Of a stretch of 64,000 nucleotides of DNA, positions 52,907-64,000 are shown one piece after another. The stretch comes from Pseudomonas sp. GD04091. GTDB lineage: Bacteria > Pseudomonadota > Gammaproteobacteria > Pseudomonadales > Pseudomonadaceae. The stretch spans positions 124,001 to 188,000 of the forward strand of contig NZ_JAOEBG010000007.1 in NCBI RefSeq assembly GCF_029836165.1. The letters are read 5' to 3'. Made by a program: the position numbers and the translations under genes. The notes under the pieces were generated by a model that was not told the origin of the DNA, ran no database searches, and saw nothing but the letters and a program-made list of their open reading frames with translations. The first letter of the stretch is position 1, and each line of letters opens with the position of its first letter.

Positions 52907-54163
52907 CTAGCGGATCGGCACCACGTTCTTGTCTCTGACTTGGCCATACGCTGAGGCAAGCAAGCTACCGGTCGCGGCTTTCTGTATGTACTCACTCCAC
53001 CAAGCCATCATCGGTCGCCGACGTTCAATGTAGTCGGCTCGGTTGTAGGCGCTGCGCACCTCATCCTTGTCGACATGCGCCAGTGCGACCTCAATGAGTT
53101 CCGGGTCCCAGCCATGCTCATTCAAGATGGTGCTGGCCATCGAGCGCATGCCGTGACTGACCAACCGATCCTGGAAGCCCATGCGTTTCAACGCCATGTT
53201 GGCGGTCTGGCTGTTGGCATGGGTACGCGGATTTCTGTCAGCCGGAAAGACGTATTCGCGATGGCCGCTGTGAGTCTTCAGTGATTCCAGCAGCGCGACA
53301 GCGTGATCACTCAACGGGATGCTGTGAGGGCGGCGCTTCTTCATCCGCTCCGGTGGGATAGTCCAGACACGCCTTTCAAAATCGATGTCTGCCCAGCGAG
53401 TGGTCGCCGCCTCGGCGGGGCGAGTCATCGTGTGCAACTGCCATTCAATCAGGCAGCGGGTGGTGCGTTTGATGCTGGCGTTCGCGATCTCCAGCATGAG
53501 CTCCGGGAGCTCTTCGGGCGGAAGTGCAGCCATGTTTTCTTTCTTGGGCTTCTTGAATACTGCCCTGATGCCGGTGAGCGGGTTGGCGAAGATCAGGCCG
53601 GAGTTTACTCCGTAGGTCATGATCTCGTTTAGCCGCTGGCTAAGACGCTTGACCGTCTCCAGGCTGCCTTTCGCTTCGATTGGGCGAAGCAATGCGATCA
53701 CCATTGGCGCGGTGATTTTCACCAGTGGTGTCGTTCTCAAGTCGGGGAACACATGCAGCGTGAGCGACCGCCAGATGTCCTCGGCGTAGGCTGGGGTGAC
53801 CGAGTCTTTCTTGAGCTCGAACCAAGCGGTGGCCACGTTCTCGAAGGTGTGTTCCGTTTCTGCGCGCTTGGCTTCATTCAGCGTGTTGCGCTGCACCTTC
53901 GGATCGATGCCCTGTGCGAGCAGCTCGCGTGCATCGACTGCCATCTTACGTGCATTCGCCAGCGACAGTTCGGGATAGGTCCCGAAGCCGATGTTGATGC
54001 GCTTCTTGGTCACCGGTTCGCGATAGTTGAAATTCCACAGCAACGAGCCGTTGCTGCGTACGCGGAGCTGCAAACCGTCACCGTCAGTGAGGACATAATC
54101 CTTGGACGCGGGTTTGACTCCCTTGAGCTGTCGATTGGAGAGGCGGAGGTTTTGAGCAGGCAT
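52907..54163 (-). CDS. P4-type site-specific integrase (DUF4102 N-terminus)
   Basis: This is a 418-residue integrase. The N-terminal DUF4102 arm domain is KDYVLTDGDGLQLRVRSNGS...RINIGFGTYPELSLANARKMA (two stretches). The catalytic residues are Arg in TMTRPAEAA, His and Arg in SHGMRSMA, His in VALAHVDKD, and Tyr in RSAYNRADYIERRR. The start is ATG 54163, with AGGAC seven bases ahead; GTG 54181 is less likely. The family commonly targets tRNA and tmRNA genes, and ssrA lies 187 bp away, so it is the likely integrase of the whole island. Confidence 0.9.
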   Translation of the reverse strand: MPAQNLRLSNRQLKGVKPASKDYVLTDGDGLQLRVRSNGSLLWNFNYREPVTKKRINIGFGTYPELSLANARKMAVDARELLAQGIDPKVQRNTLNEAKRAETEHTFENVATAWFELKKDSVTPAYAEDIWRSLTLHVFPDLRTTPLVKITAPMVIALLRPIEAKGSLETVKRLSQRLNEIMTYGVNSGLIFANPLTGIRAVFKKPKKENMAALPPEELPELMLEIANASIKRTTRCLIEWQLHTMTRPAEAATTRWADIDFERRVWTIPPERMKKRRPHSIPLSDHAVALLESLKTHSGHREYVFPADRNPRTHANSQTANMALKRMGFQDRLVSHGMRSMASTILNEHGWDPELIEVALAHVDKDEVRSAYNRADYIERRRPMMAWWSEYIQKAATGSLLASAYGQVRDKNVVPIR

Positions 54164-54313
54164 GAGATTGTCCTCAAGCACTGATTCGGTATTCCAAAGA
54201 TTAGCACCGGGTGAGCTGGAATACCGCCTGGAATACCCGAATGGCTGGAACTCAAAAACTTTTGAAAGACCGCAAAAGCGCTGGAGGCCGCGTATTTACT
54301 TGCTTCCAGGCAC

Positions 54314-54340
54314 AAAAAAAGACGTCCGTGGACGTCTTTG
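54314..54340 (-). terminator. Terminator of ssrA
   Basis: On the minus strand AAAGACGTC and GACGTCTTT form a stem around a CACG loop, with a following run of seven uridines (54314-54320). It lies 11 bases after the tmRNA 3' end. Confidence 0.85.
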
Positions 54341-54350
54341 ATTGATCATT

Positions 54351-54742
54351 TGGTGGAGCCGGGGGGATTTGAACCCCCGTCCGCCAGTACTCCGCTGTCG
54401 GTACTACATGCTTAGCCGTGTCTACTGAGTTAATCCGCAGCCGCCCGACGGGCAGGGTGCTTTGGACGAGTTGGGTAAGTTTTAGTCGCTTCGCCCCCAA
54501 CGTGCTGCACGACGATCCTGTTCTGTATGACAATCATTTCGGGTTTACAGGCATCCCCTGATGATTGCTGGAGCCGAAGCTACCAGGAGAGCGGGCTCAG
54601 CTGCTTACGCAGCGAGAGCGTAGCCCTCGTAGTTTTCGTCATTGGCAACTATAGAAAGTTGCAACAGTGGATTTACGAGTTCTGTTACCAACTCGGCATG
54701 CACCTAGAGTTTCGCTACCGGCGTCGAATCCTAATCGGCCCC
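54351..54742 (-). ncRNA. ssrA: Transfer-messenger RNA (tmRNA)
   Basis: The RNA is about 392 nt. The 5' GGGGCCG pairs with 3' CGGCUCC to give a 7-bp acceptor stem with an encoded ACCA (3' end 54351). The T arm GGGGG-TTCAAAT-CCCCC is intact. The internal tag frame (54646 down to 54605) reads ANDENYEGYALAA and a TAA stop, with the resume codon GCC. It frees stalled ribosomes together with SmpB, whose gene is 8.4 kb to the right. The 3' end is the likely integration site of the neighbouring integrase and is intact. Confidence 0.95.
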
Positions 54743-54838
54743 ACACTCAGCTCTAGCTGGCGTCCCTTTTACAGGATGCGAGGTGGAGTATACGCCTTTG
54801 CGCGGGCGACGTCGACAGGCGGGCCGCCCGCGCCAGGC

Positions 54839-55132
54839 TCAGGCACCGCTGCCGCCGGCCGAACCGCCGCCTTTCTCGGTCTTTTGCAGGCGCTCGAGCA
54901 CCTTGCTGGTGATGGCGATGCATTCCTTGGTGTCGCCCGAGGCCTGGGCGGCCTTGGCCTTGTCGACGTGCTCGGTGATGGCTTTATCCAGGCCTTCTGA
55001 GGTGGCGCCGGCGGTGGCCATGGCATCGTCGATCTTCTGCAGGTTGATGGCGCATAGGTCGTCGGCGGCGAACACAGGCGAGGCCAGCAGGGTCGCGGCC
55101 GCGAACAGGGCGGATAGCGCAGTGCCTTTCAT
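54839..55132 (-). CDS. Small secreted protein of unknown function
   Basis: This is a 97-residue protein with a signal peptide (MKGTALSALFAAATLLASPVFA, cut before ADD). The mature part is about 75 residues, helical, with two cysteines (DLCAIN; KECIAI) that could form a disulfide, and a glycine/serine tail. The start is ATG 55132 behind AAGGAG. It is next to ssrA, as in other P. putida-type genomes from memory. The function is unknown. Confidence 0.8.
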   Translation of the reverse strand: MKGTALSALFAAATLLASPVFAADDLCAINLQKIDDAMATAGATSEGLDKAITEHVDKAKAAQASGDTKECIAITSKVLERLQKTEKGGGSAGGSGA

Positions 55133-55275
55133 GGGAGTCTCCTTGTGCAGGCCTCTGGAGGGTGGGCCTGAATGGTGGACGGTCGACAGCGGGCGAGGGT
55201 TCAATCGGTGTGATGGGAGGCAAAGCGCCATATCGCCAGGCAAGCCCGCTCCCACGGGTGGCCCTGGGGACTCTC

Positions 55276-55524
55276 TTAGTCATCATCGTCGCGAGAATAG
55301 CGCGACCGTTTGAAAAGCAGCCGGTAGCCTACGAGCACCAACAGCGTTCCCCAGTCCCCGCCATCGAGATGCCACACCTGTTGTTCGCGCAACTGAGTAC
55401 AGGTGGTGATACCTGTAGCGGTGAGCACAACGTAAAGCACGCATCTGATGGTTCTTGATTTGAAGGCCCAGTCGAGCAAGACGCCCGTGATCATCAAGCA
55501 AGTGAGGAAGTAGAGTGTCGTCAT
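55276..55524 (-). CDS. Small membrane protein, hypothetical
   Basis: This is an 82-residue frame with three hydrophobic stretches (LYFLTCLMITGVLLDWAF, CVLYVVLTATGI, TLLVLVGYRLLF) and an acidic end (SRDDDD). The ribosome-binding site is weak (CCAGGC). It lies 12 bp after the next gene upstream, in the same direction, so both are probably one unit. No family is recognised. A REP unit lies 3' of it at about 55233-55259. Confidence 0.5.
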   Translation of the reverse strand: MTTLYFLTCLMITGVLLDWAFKSRTIRCVLYVVLTATGITTCTQLREQQVWHLDGGDWGTLLVLVGYRLLFKRSRYSRDDDD

Positions 55525-55535
55525 GGCGTGCCTGG

Positions 55536-56033
55536 TTAAATTATGAGGAGCATGGAGGACGTTTGTGGGCCTATGCCGCCATTAACCCGGGCATAAAGGG
55601 AAACCAGTACATCACCGGCATGAAACGTGGGGAGCCTGCTTTTGGCCAACTGGCTGGCCGTGGTACCGGCTGCGCCTCCGGCAAGCAATCCGGCAGCAAA
55701 ACCTGCAGGGCCACCGACGAGTGTCGTTACCGCTTGGCCTACTGATGCACCCAGGAGATTCAAGATGTCGTGGCGCTGCTCATTCAACAGATCGCCCTGC
55801 AAGCGACTGAGTGGCCGCGACACGGCGACCCGCATATGGCACGGCAGTTTGCCGGGCAGCATCCTGTCGTAGAGCTCCGCCACTTTTTCGACGACCTGAT
55901 AATGCCCTTTGTGCACGAACGGCAAGCTCAGGGTTCGCAGGTGACAGCATTGCTCGGGTGCAATCACGAACGCGTGCACGTCGAACGCAATGCCGTACGA
56001 GGCAATGACGTGATAGGTCTTGTCGACTTGCAT
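55536..56033 (-). CDS. Hypothetical protein with glycine-zipper segment
   Basis: This is a 165-residue protein with AGGGA seven bases ahead of ATG 56033. Residues 95-130 include TTLVGGPAGFAAGLLAGGAAG, a glycine-zipper type helix that often enters membranes or oligomers. The N-terminal part (HVIASYGIAFDVHAFVIAPE) has no known match that I recall. Such architecture occurs in small toxins and immunity proteins, but nothing here proves that. Confidence 0.6.
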   Translation of the reverse strand: MQVDKTYHVIASYGIAFDVHAFVIAPEQCCHLRTLSLPFVHKGHYQVVEKVAELYDRMLPGKLPCHMRVAVSRPLSRLQGDLLNEQRHDILNLLGASVGQAVTTLVGGPAGFAAGLLAGGAAGTTASQLAKSRLPTFHAGDVLVSLYARVNGGIGPQTSSMLLII

Positions 56034-56219
56034 GGGCGCGTCCCTTCGCCGGCCTGTGGGGCCTTGATCCGTGAGGCATCGAACGATGCCATTGGAGGGG
56101 ATGCGCGGCTATTCAGCTCGGGCTGAATGATCGGTACGAAACGTCTGGAGGCGGTTCGCCGGCAAGCTGGTTCCTACAGTCTGCCGCGATCTGGCAGGAA
56201 CCCGCCTGCTGGCGCCATG

Positions 56220-59030
<2,811 letters not shown>

Positions 59031-59099
59031 GCAGTCTCCTCGCGGGGCCGCGGCGTCTGGTGCGCGGCGTGCCCCGGACAATCAGGCGGTGGCGGGCGC

Positions 59100-60245
59100 T
59101 CAGGCGCCCAGTTCGCGGACCAGCGAGTCGCGGGTGATCTCGCTGATGGACTTGGCGCCGGTCAGCACCATGGCCACGCGCATTTCTTTCTCGAACAGTT
59201 CCAGCAGGTTCTTCACGCCCGCCTCGCCGTGGGTGGCCAGGGCGTAGAGGAAGGCGCGGCCGATCAGCACGGTGTCGGCGCCCAGGGCGATCATGCGCAC
59301 CACGTCGAGGCCGTTGCGGATGCCCGAGTCGGCGAGGATCTTGATGTCGCCCTTCACCGCGTCGGCGATCGCCGGCAGGGCGCGGGCGCTGGAGAGCACG
59401 CCGTCGAGCTGGCGGCCGCCGTGATTGGAGACGACGATGCCGTCGGCGCCGAACTTGACCGCGTCGCGGGCGTCGTCGGCGTCGAGAATGCCCTTGATGA
59501 TCATCGGGCCATCCCAGAATTCGCGAATCCACTCCAGGTCTTTCCAGGAAATGGACGGGTCGAAGTTGGCGCCGAGCCAGCCGATGTAGTCGGCAAGGCC
59601 GGTGGGGTTGCCACGGTACCTGGAAATGTTGCCCAGATCGTGGGGGCGGCCGAGCAGGCCGACGTCCAGCGCCCACTGTGGGTGAGTCATGGCTTGCCAC
59701 ACACGGCGCAGCGGCGCGTTCGGGCCGCTCATGCCGGCGTGGGCGTCGCGGTAGCGGGCGCCGGGCACGGGCATGTCGACGGTGAACACCAGGGTCTTCA
59801 CGCCAGCGGCCTTGGCGCGCTCCAGGGCGTTGCGCATGAAACCGCGGTCTTTGAGCACGTAGAGCTGGAACCACATGGGCCGGTCGATGGCCGGGGCCAC
59901 TTCCTCGATCGGGCACACCGACACGGTGGACATGGTGAACGGAATGCCATGGGCCGCCGCCGCGCGCGCCGCCTGCACTTCGCCACGGCGGGCATACATG
60001 CCGGTCAGGCCGACCGGGGCCAGGGCCACGGGCATGCTCAGGGTCTCGTCGAACAGCCGGGTCTCGAGGCTCAGGTCGGACATGTTCTTCAGCACGCGCT
60101 GGCGCAGGGCGATGCCGGCCAGGTCCGAGACGTTGTGGCGCAGGGTGTGCTCGGCGTAGGCGCCACCGTCGGCGTAGTGGAAGAGGAAGGGGGGCAGCTT
60201 GCGTTGGGCCGCGGCGCGATAGTCGGTGGAGGCGGAAATGATCAT
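59100..60245 (-). CDS. lldD: L-lactate dehydrogenase (FMN)
   Basis: This is a 381-residue FMN-dependent alpha-hydroxyacid dehydrogenase. The N-terminus ([28 protein letters not shown]) and the active site [10 protein letters not shown] with the proton-abstracting histidine and substrate arginine are typical, as are [15 protein letters not shown] (FMN phosphate). It oxidises L-lactate to pyruvate with quinone as acceptor. It lies 63 bp after lldP with a hairpin between and 69 bp before dld. Confidence 0.93.
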   Translation of the reverse strand: MIISASTDYRAAAQRKLPPFLFHYADGGAYAEHTLRHNVSDLAGIALRQRVLKNMSDLSLETRLFDETLSMPVALAPVGLTGMYARRGEVQAARAAAAHGIPFTMSTVSVCPIEEVAPAIDRPMWFQLYVLKDRGFMRNALERAKAAGVKTLVFTVDMPVPGARYRDAHAGMSGPNAPLRRVWQAMTHPQWALDVGLLGRPHDLGNISRYRGNPTGLADYIGWLGANFDPSISWKDLEWIREFWDGPMIIKGILDADDARDAVKFGADGIVVSNHGGRQLDGVLSSARALPAIADAVKGDIKILADSGIRNGLDVVRMIALGADTVLIGRAFLYALATHGEAGVKNLLELFEKEMRVAMVLTGAKSISEITRDSLVRELGA

Positions 60246-60274
60246 GGATTCTCGCAGCGTGGATTGAAGGTGAT

Positions 60275-60298
60275 GCCGGGCGCCTGCTGGCGCCCGGC
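60275..60298. terminator. Intercistronic hairpin between lldP and lldD
   Basis: GCCGGGCGCC (60275-60284) and GGCGCCCGGC (60289-60298) form a 10-bp stem with a 4-base loop, without a U-tract on the minus strand. It may partly block readthrough or protect the lldP message. Confidence 0.6.
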
Positions 60299-60308
60299 CC
60301 CTTTCACT

Positions 60309-61979
60309 TTAGTGATGAACCAGCATGCCGGTGAGCCAGTAGGCCTGGACCAGGGTGATCAGGCCGACGATGGTGGCGAAGAACAGGCTGTGCTTGACGG
60401 TGAAGCGGAACAGGTCGGATTCCTTGCCAACCAGGCCGGTGGCGGCGCAGGCCACGGCGATCGACTGCGGCGAGATCATCTTGCCGGTCACGCCGCCGCT
60501 GGTGTTGGCGGCCACCAGCAGGGTGTCGCTGACGCCGATCTGGTGCGCGGTGGTGGCCTGCAGCGAGCTGAACAGGGCGTTGGACGAGGTGTCGGAGCCG
60601 GTCAGGAACACGCCCAGCCAACCCAGGAACGGCGAGAAGAACGGGAACGCCGCACCGGTGCCGGCCAGCACCAGGGCCATGGTCGAGGACATGCCCGAGT
60701 AGTTGGTGACGAAGGCGAAGGCCAGCACCATGCCGATCGACAGGATCGGCCAGCGCAGTTCCCAGAAGGTTTCCTTGAAAGTGGTCAGACCAGTTTTGAA
60801 ATTGATCTTGAGCACGGCCATGGAGATCAGCGCCGAGAGGAAGATCGCGGTGCCGGTGGCGGAGATCGGGTCGAGCTTGAATACCGCCGGCATGGCGGTC
60901 GGCGCGGTGACGATCGGCGCGGTCTTGATCACCAGCTGGTCGAGGTGCGGGATGGCGAAGTTGAACACGAAGTTGTACATCGCGCCGCCCGGGGCGAAGG
61001 CTGCCTTGAACGGTTTGAGGGTCCAGATGGTGACCAGCACGGTCAGGATCAGGAACGGCGACCAGGCCTTGAAGATTTCGCCGAAGCTGTACGGGCTCGG
61101 CTGGCTGCCACCCGACTGCACGACGGCGGCGCCGACGCTGCCCTTGGCTTCGGCGAACGCGCGCTTGGGCTGCCAGACTTTCAGGAACAGGGTCAGGGCG
61201 ATCAGGCTGGCCAGGGCCGAGGTGATGTCTGGCAGCTCCGGGCCGATGAAGTTCGAGGTGAAGTACTGGGTGACGGCGAAGCTCAGGCCGGCGACCAGGG
61301 CGGCTGGCCAGGTCTCCTTCACGCCGCGCACGCCGTCCATCATGAACACCAGCCAGAACGGCACGAACAGCGACAGCAGTGGCAACTGGCGGCCGGTCAT
61401 GGCGCCGATGTGGAAGGCGTCGATGCCGGTCACCTGCCCGGCGACGATGATCGGGATGCCCAGGGCGCCGAAGGCTACCGGCGCGGTGTTGGCGATCAGG
61501 CACAGGCCGGCGGCGTACAGCGGATTGAAGCCCAGGCCCACCAGCAGCGCGGCGGTGATGGCCACGGGGGCGCCGAAGCCGGCCGCGCCTTCGAGGAAGG
61601 CGCCGAAGCAGAAGCCGATCAGCAGCACTTGCAGGCGCTGGTCGTCGGTGATCGACAGCACCGAGCTGCGGATCACTTCGAACTGGCCGCTCTTGACCGT
61701 GAGTTTGTAGAGGAACACCGCGGCGACGATGATCCAGGCAATCGGCCACAGGCCGTAGAGGAAGCCATAACCCGCGGCGGCCAGCGCCATGTCGACAGGC
61801 ATCTGGAAGGCGAAGATCGCCACCAGGATCGACAGGGCCAGGGTGATGCTGCCGGCGACGTGGCCTTTGAGGCGGAACACGGCGAGGGCGAGGAAGAAGA
61901 ACACGATGGGGATGACCGCCGCCAGCGCGGACAGGCCGAGGCTACCAAGTGGGGTATAGAGTTGTTGCCAGGTTTGCAT
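60309..61979 (-). CDS. lldP: L-lactate permease
   Basis: This is a 556-residue LctP-family carrier with about 13 helices. Typical segments are [43 protein letters not shown], and [24 protein letters not shown] near the end. It imports L- and D-lactate and glycolate by proton symport. It is the first gene of the operon, divergent from lldR with an LldR-type operator between. Confidence 0.93.
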   Translation of the reverse strand: MQTWQQLYTPLGSLGLSALAAVIPIVFFFLALAVFRLKGHVAGSITLALSILVAIFAFQMPVDMALAAAGYGFLYGLWPIAWIIVAAVFLYKLTVKSGQFEVIRSSVLSITDDQRLQVLLIGFCFGAFLEGAAGFGAPVAITAALLVGLGFNPLYAAGLCLIANTAPVAFGALGIPIIVAGQVTGIDAFHIGAMTGRQLPLLSLFVPFWLVFMMDGVRGVKETWPAALVAGLSFAVTQYFTSNFIGPELPDITSALASLIALTLFLKVWQPKRAFAEAKGSVGAAVVQSGGSQPSPYSFGEIFKAWSPFLILTVLVTIWTLKPFKAAFAPGGAMYNFVFNFAIPHLDQLVIKTAPIVTAPTAMPAVFKLDPISATGTAIFLSALISMAVLKINFKTGLTTFKETFWELRWPILSIGMVLAFAFVTNYSGMSSTMALVLAGTGAAFPFFSPFLGWLGVFLTGSDTSSNALFSSLQATTAHQIGVSDTLLVAANTSGGVTGKMISPQSIAVACAATGLVGKESDLFRFTVKHSLFFATIVGLITLVQAYWLTGMLVHH

Positions 61980-62025
61980 ATGGGGTGGCCCCTAATTGTT
62001 GTTGGTCAAGGCACTGGCATTGGAT

Positions 62026-62042
62026 AATTGGTAAGACCAATT
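62026..62042. promoter_or_regulatory. LldR operator
   Basis: AATTGGT-AAG-ACCAATT is a perfect inverted repeat of the GntR/FadR kind (TTGGTNNNACCAA), 47 bp upstream of lldP. It is the natural site for the divergent LldR. Confidence 0.8.
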
Positions 62043-62238
62043 TACAATGGCTGGTCGCTAGGTTAAAAGCGCCGTTGCGGGTGTGTCAATTTGTCCTGTG
62101 GAAAACTTTGCTCGGATGCCGATGAGCGGACGACCGGTGAGCAACGAAAATCGCTGGCCGATGGCTGTCGATACAGGCCGCTTAGGCGCAGAATAGGCGC
62201 CCCCGGATCCACATCCCGGGGTTCGTGGAGAGCATGTG

Positions 62239-63006
62239 ATGGTTTTTGATCAGGTCCGCCAGCGGCGCCTGTCCGACGACATCGTCGATCGGTTGGAAGG
62301 GATGATTCTCGAAGGCACGCTCACGTCTGGGCAGCGCTTGCCGGCCGAGCGCGCATTGGCCGAGCAGTTCGGCGTGTCCCGGCCGTCGTTGCGCGAGGCG
62401 ATCCAGAAACTGGTGGCCAAGGGGCTGCTGGTCAGTCGCCAGGGCGGCGGCAACTACGTGGCCGAGTCGCTTGGCTCGACCTTCAGCGATCCGCTGCTCA
62501 AGCTGCTCGAGGGCAGTCCCGAGGCGCAGCGCGACCTGCTGGAGTTCCGTCATACGCTGGAGGCGTCCTGTGCCTACTATGCGGCCCAGCGCGCCACCGG
62601 GCCGGACCGTGAGCGGCTGAAAGTGGCCTTCGATGCCTTGCAGGATTGCTACAACCGTGTCGACGAAGTCAGCCGGGCGGAAGAGGGCGCGGCCGATGCG
62701 CGCTTCCACCTGGCGATTGCCGAGGCCAGTCACAACGCGGTGTTGCTGCATACGATCCGTGGCTTGTTCGACCTGCTCAAGCGCAACGTGGTGACCAACA
62801 TTGGCGGTATGTACCGGCAGCGCAGCGAGACGCGCGACATGCTGATCAGTCAGCACCGTGAGCTGTACGAAGCGATTGTCGAGGGGCGTGCCGAAGAGGC
62901 CAGGGAAGTGTCCAGCCGGCACATTCTGTATGTGCAGGAGGTGCTGGAAGAAGCGCAGCAGGAGGCCCAGCGGGTGGCGCGGGCAGAGCGGCGCAGCGGG
63001 CGCTGA
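62239..63006 (+). CDS. lldR: GntR-family lactate-responsive regulator
   Basis: This is a 255-residue FadR-type repressor with winged helix GQRLPAERALAEQFGVSRPSLREAI and wing RQGGGNYVAESL, then an FCD ligand domain with metal-site residues in DARFHLAIAEASHN and ISQHRELYEAI. The start is ATG 62239, since GGAG is eight bases ahead; GTG 62236 just before is possible. It is divergent from lldP-lldD-dld and should release them on lactate binding. Confidence 0.9.
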   Translation: MVFDQVRQRRLSDDIVDRLEGMILEGTLTSGQRLPAERALAEQFGVSRPSLREAIQKLVAKGLLVSRQGGGNYVAESLGSTFSDPLLKLLEGSPEAQRDLLEFRHTLEASCAYYAAQRATGPDRERLKVAFDALQDCYNRVDEVSRAEEGAADARFHLAIAEASHNAVLLHTIRGLFDLLKRNVVTNIGGMYRQRSETRDMLISQHRELYEAIVEGRAEEAREVSSRHILYVQEVLEEAQQEAQRVARAERRSGR

Positions 63007-63019
63007 GAACGGCTTCATT

Positions 63020-63110
63020 CGTGGGAGCGGGCTTGCTCCGCGATGGCGATTGCAGGGCCAATCGTGTTGGCCCGCCTGACGCTATCGTGGGGCAAGCCCG
63101 CTCCCGCGGG
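63020..63110. repeat. REP pair
   Basis: CGTGGGAGCGGGCTTGC near 63020-63036 is answered by GCAAGCCCGCTCCCGCG near 63093-63109 in inverted orientation, between lldR and the convergent smpB. Confidence 0.75.
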
Positions 63111-63127
63111 CTGCAAAGGGCAGGGTC

Positions 63128-63610
63128 TTACTCTTCCTTGCCCTTGTTGCGCATGGTGCGCTGCAGCTCGCGGTTGGAGTCGCGTTCGCGCACGGTGTCG
63201 CGCTTGTCGAACTCCTTCTTGCCCTTGCCGAGCGCGATTTCGCACTTGATCAGGTGCTTGCTCCAGTACAGCGACATCGCCACGCAGGTATAACCCTTCT
63301 GCGCCACGGCCGCTTCCAGGCGCTCGAGCTCGCGCTTGTTCAGCAGCAGCTTGCGCGTGCGGATCGGGTCGGCGATGACGTGGGTGCTGGCAGTGGTCAG
63401 CGGCGTGATATGACTGCCGAACAGCCAGGCTTCGCCATCCTTGAGCAGCACGTAGCTGTCGGTCAGGTGCGCCTTGCCGGCCCGCAGGCTCTTTACTTCC
63501 CAGCCGGACAGGACCAGCCCGGCCTCGAACTTGTGTTCGATGAAGTAATCGTGTCGCGCTTTCTTGTTCTGCGCGATGGTCCCGGTCGGATGTTTCTTTT
63601 GCTTAGCCAT
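63128..63610 (-). CDS. smpB: SsrA-binding protein
   Basis: This is a 160-residue SmpB. It binds the tRNA-like domain of tmRNA and carries it to stalled ribosomes. Typical stretches are [31 protein letters not shown] and [11 protein letters not shown], with a basic tail ([17 protein letters not shown]). The start is ATG 63610 with the standard MAKQKKHP opening; the longer frame into the ratA promoter is rejected. Its RNA partner ssrA is in this same window. Confidence 0.95.
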   Translation of the reverse strand: MAKQKKHPTGTIAQNKKARHDYFIEHKFEAGLVLSGWEVKSLRAGKAHLTDSYVLLKDGEAWLFGSHITPLTTASTHVIADPIRTRKLLLNKRELERLEAAVAQKGYTCVAMSLYWSKHLIKCEIALGKGKKEFDKRDTVRERDSNRELQRTMRNKGKEE

Positions 63611-63771
63611 AGGGGCGGCATTATAGGGAGAGTCAGCGTCCTCGGCTATGGGGTTCAGGTGCGCTTGAGCCTGTTGGGTGAATCCCGGACAATGCAAGCC
63701 TCGTTCTGCCTTGCGCAACCGTTTCCGAGGCGCTGAGAGGCGCTGCCGCCCAGTTTGGAAGTGACACCTGG

Positions 63772-64000
63772 ATGACTACCCATATTCAACGCTCCGCCCT
63801 GCTGCCGTACCCGGCCCAGGCGCTCTACGACCTGGTCAACGATGTGGCCAGCTACCCGGAGTTCCTGCCCTGGTGCTCGGCGTCCACGGTGCTCGAGGCC
63901 AGCGACACGCACATGCGTGCCCGGCTTGAAGTGGCCAAGGGCGGCATGAGCCAGCAGTTCGTCACGCGCAATGTGCTGGTGCCGGGGCAGTCGATCGAGA
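63772..64000 (+). CDS. ratA: RatA/CoQ-binding START-domain protein, partial at the right edge
   Basis: The first 76 residues are present ([20 protein letters not shown], then [15 protein letters not shown]), matching RatA/YfjG, the START-fold protein next to smpB in many gamma-proteobacteria. In E. coli it was reported to hinder 70S assembly, and related proteins bind coenzyme Q. It is divergent from smpB. The rest of the gene is beyond the window. Confidence 0.9.
   Translation, partial: MTTHIQRSALLPYPAQALYDLVNDVASYPEFLPWCSASTVLEASDTHMRARLEVAKGGMSQQFVTRNVLVPGQSIE

Overview
The window is high-GC chromosomal DNA from a Pseudomonas of the P. putida group. The evidence is the run lldR / lldP-lldD-dld / ssrA / smpB / ratA at the right end, the glucarate genes, the many short palindromic (REP) elements between genes, and the codon usage. 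No plasmid or phage structural genes are visible.

Left part (1-22 kb), mostly metabolism and transport: the end of a HAD hydrolase, a zinc-free MDR oxidoreductase, a GNAT protein, and a glucarate unit (FadR-type regulator facing gudP-gudD, with two TTGTNNNACAA operators). A divergent pair follows: a GNAT/C39-peptidase fusion and a RimK-like ATP-grasp ligase, the latter followed by a CorA-like channel and a coupled 31-residue membrane peptide. Next come gabP, a truncated DUF1016 nuclease, a secreted hydrolase coupled to a LysR regulator that faces a DHA2 exporter, a TetR regulator, a MetX-like hydrolase with a PQQ-dependent dehydrogenase, and a DHA1 exporter behind a perfect 19-bp operator.

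NRPS cluster (22.2-34.8 kb): five tightly coupled minus-strand genes encode a 2388-residue C-A-T-C-A-T-TE synthetase, an FAD monooxygenase, a short-chain dehydrogenase lacking the catalytic lysine, a PaaN-like aldehyde dehydrogenase and an Sfp-type phosphopantetheinyl transferase. A TetR regulator is divergent, with palindromes overlapping the predicted -35 box. The first adenylation domain carries a serine code. The second has a proline-like frame with three changed pocket positions. The layout (Ser module, Pro-like module, TE, then FAD monooxygenase) resembles the brabantamide, pyrrolizixenamide and azetidomonamide pathways, but the tailoring set differs.

Defence island (35-54.2 kb): a type I restriction system (hsdM, hsdS, a broken McrB-like fragment, hsdR) is followed by a 9.8-kb segment bounded by two diverged 171-bp direct repeats. 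The repeats match the leader and first codons of a tyrosine-recombinase gene. Inside the segment are a 1347-residue NTPase with a C-terminal PD-(D/E)xK motif, a CHAT (caspase-like) protease of low GC, a single-HKD PLD nuclease, and the recombinase with a coupled 91-residue partner. A hairpin-rich non-coding stretch and a P4-type integrase end the island beside the tmRNA gene, a common integration site.

Right part (54.3-64 kb), core genome: ssrA, small secreted and membrane proteins, the lactate utilisation operon lldP-lldD-dld with divergent lldR and its operator, smpB, and the start of ratA.
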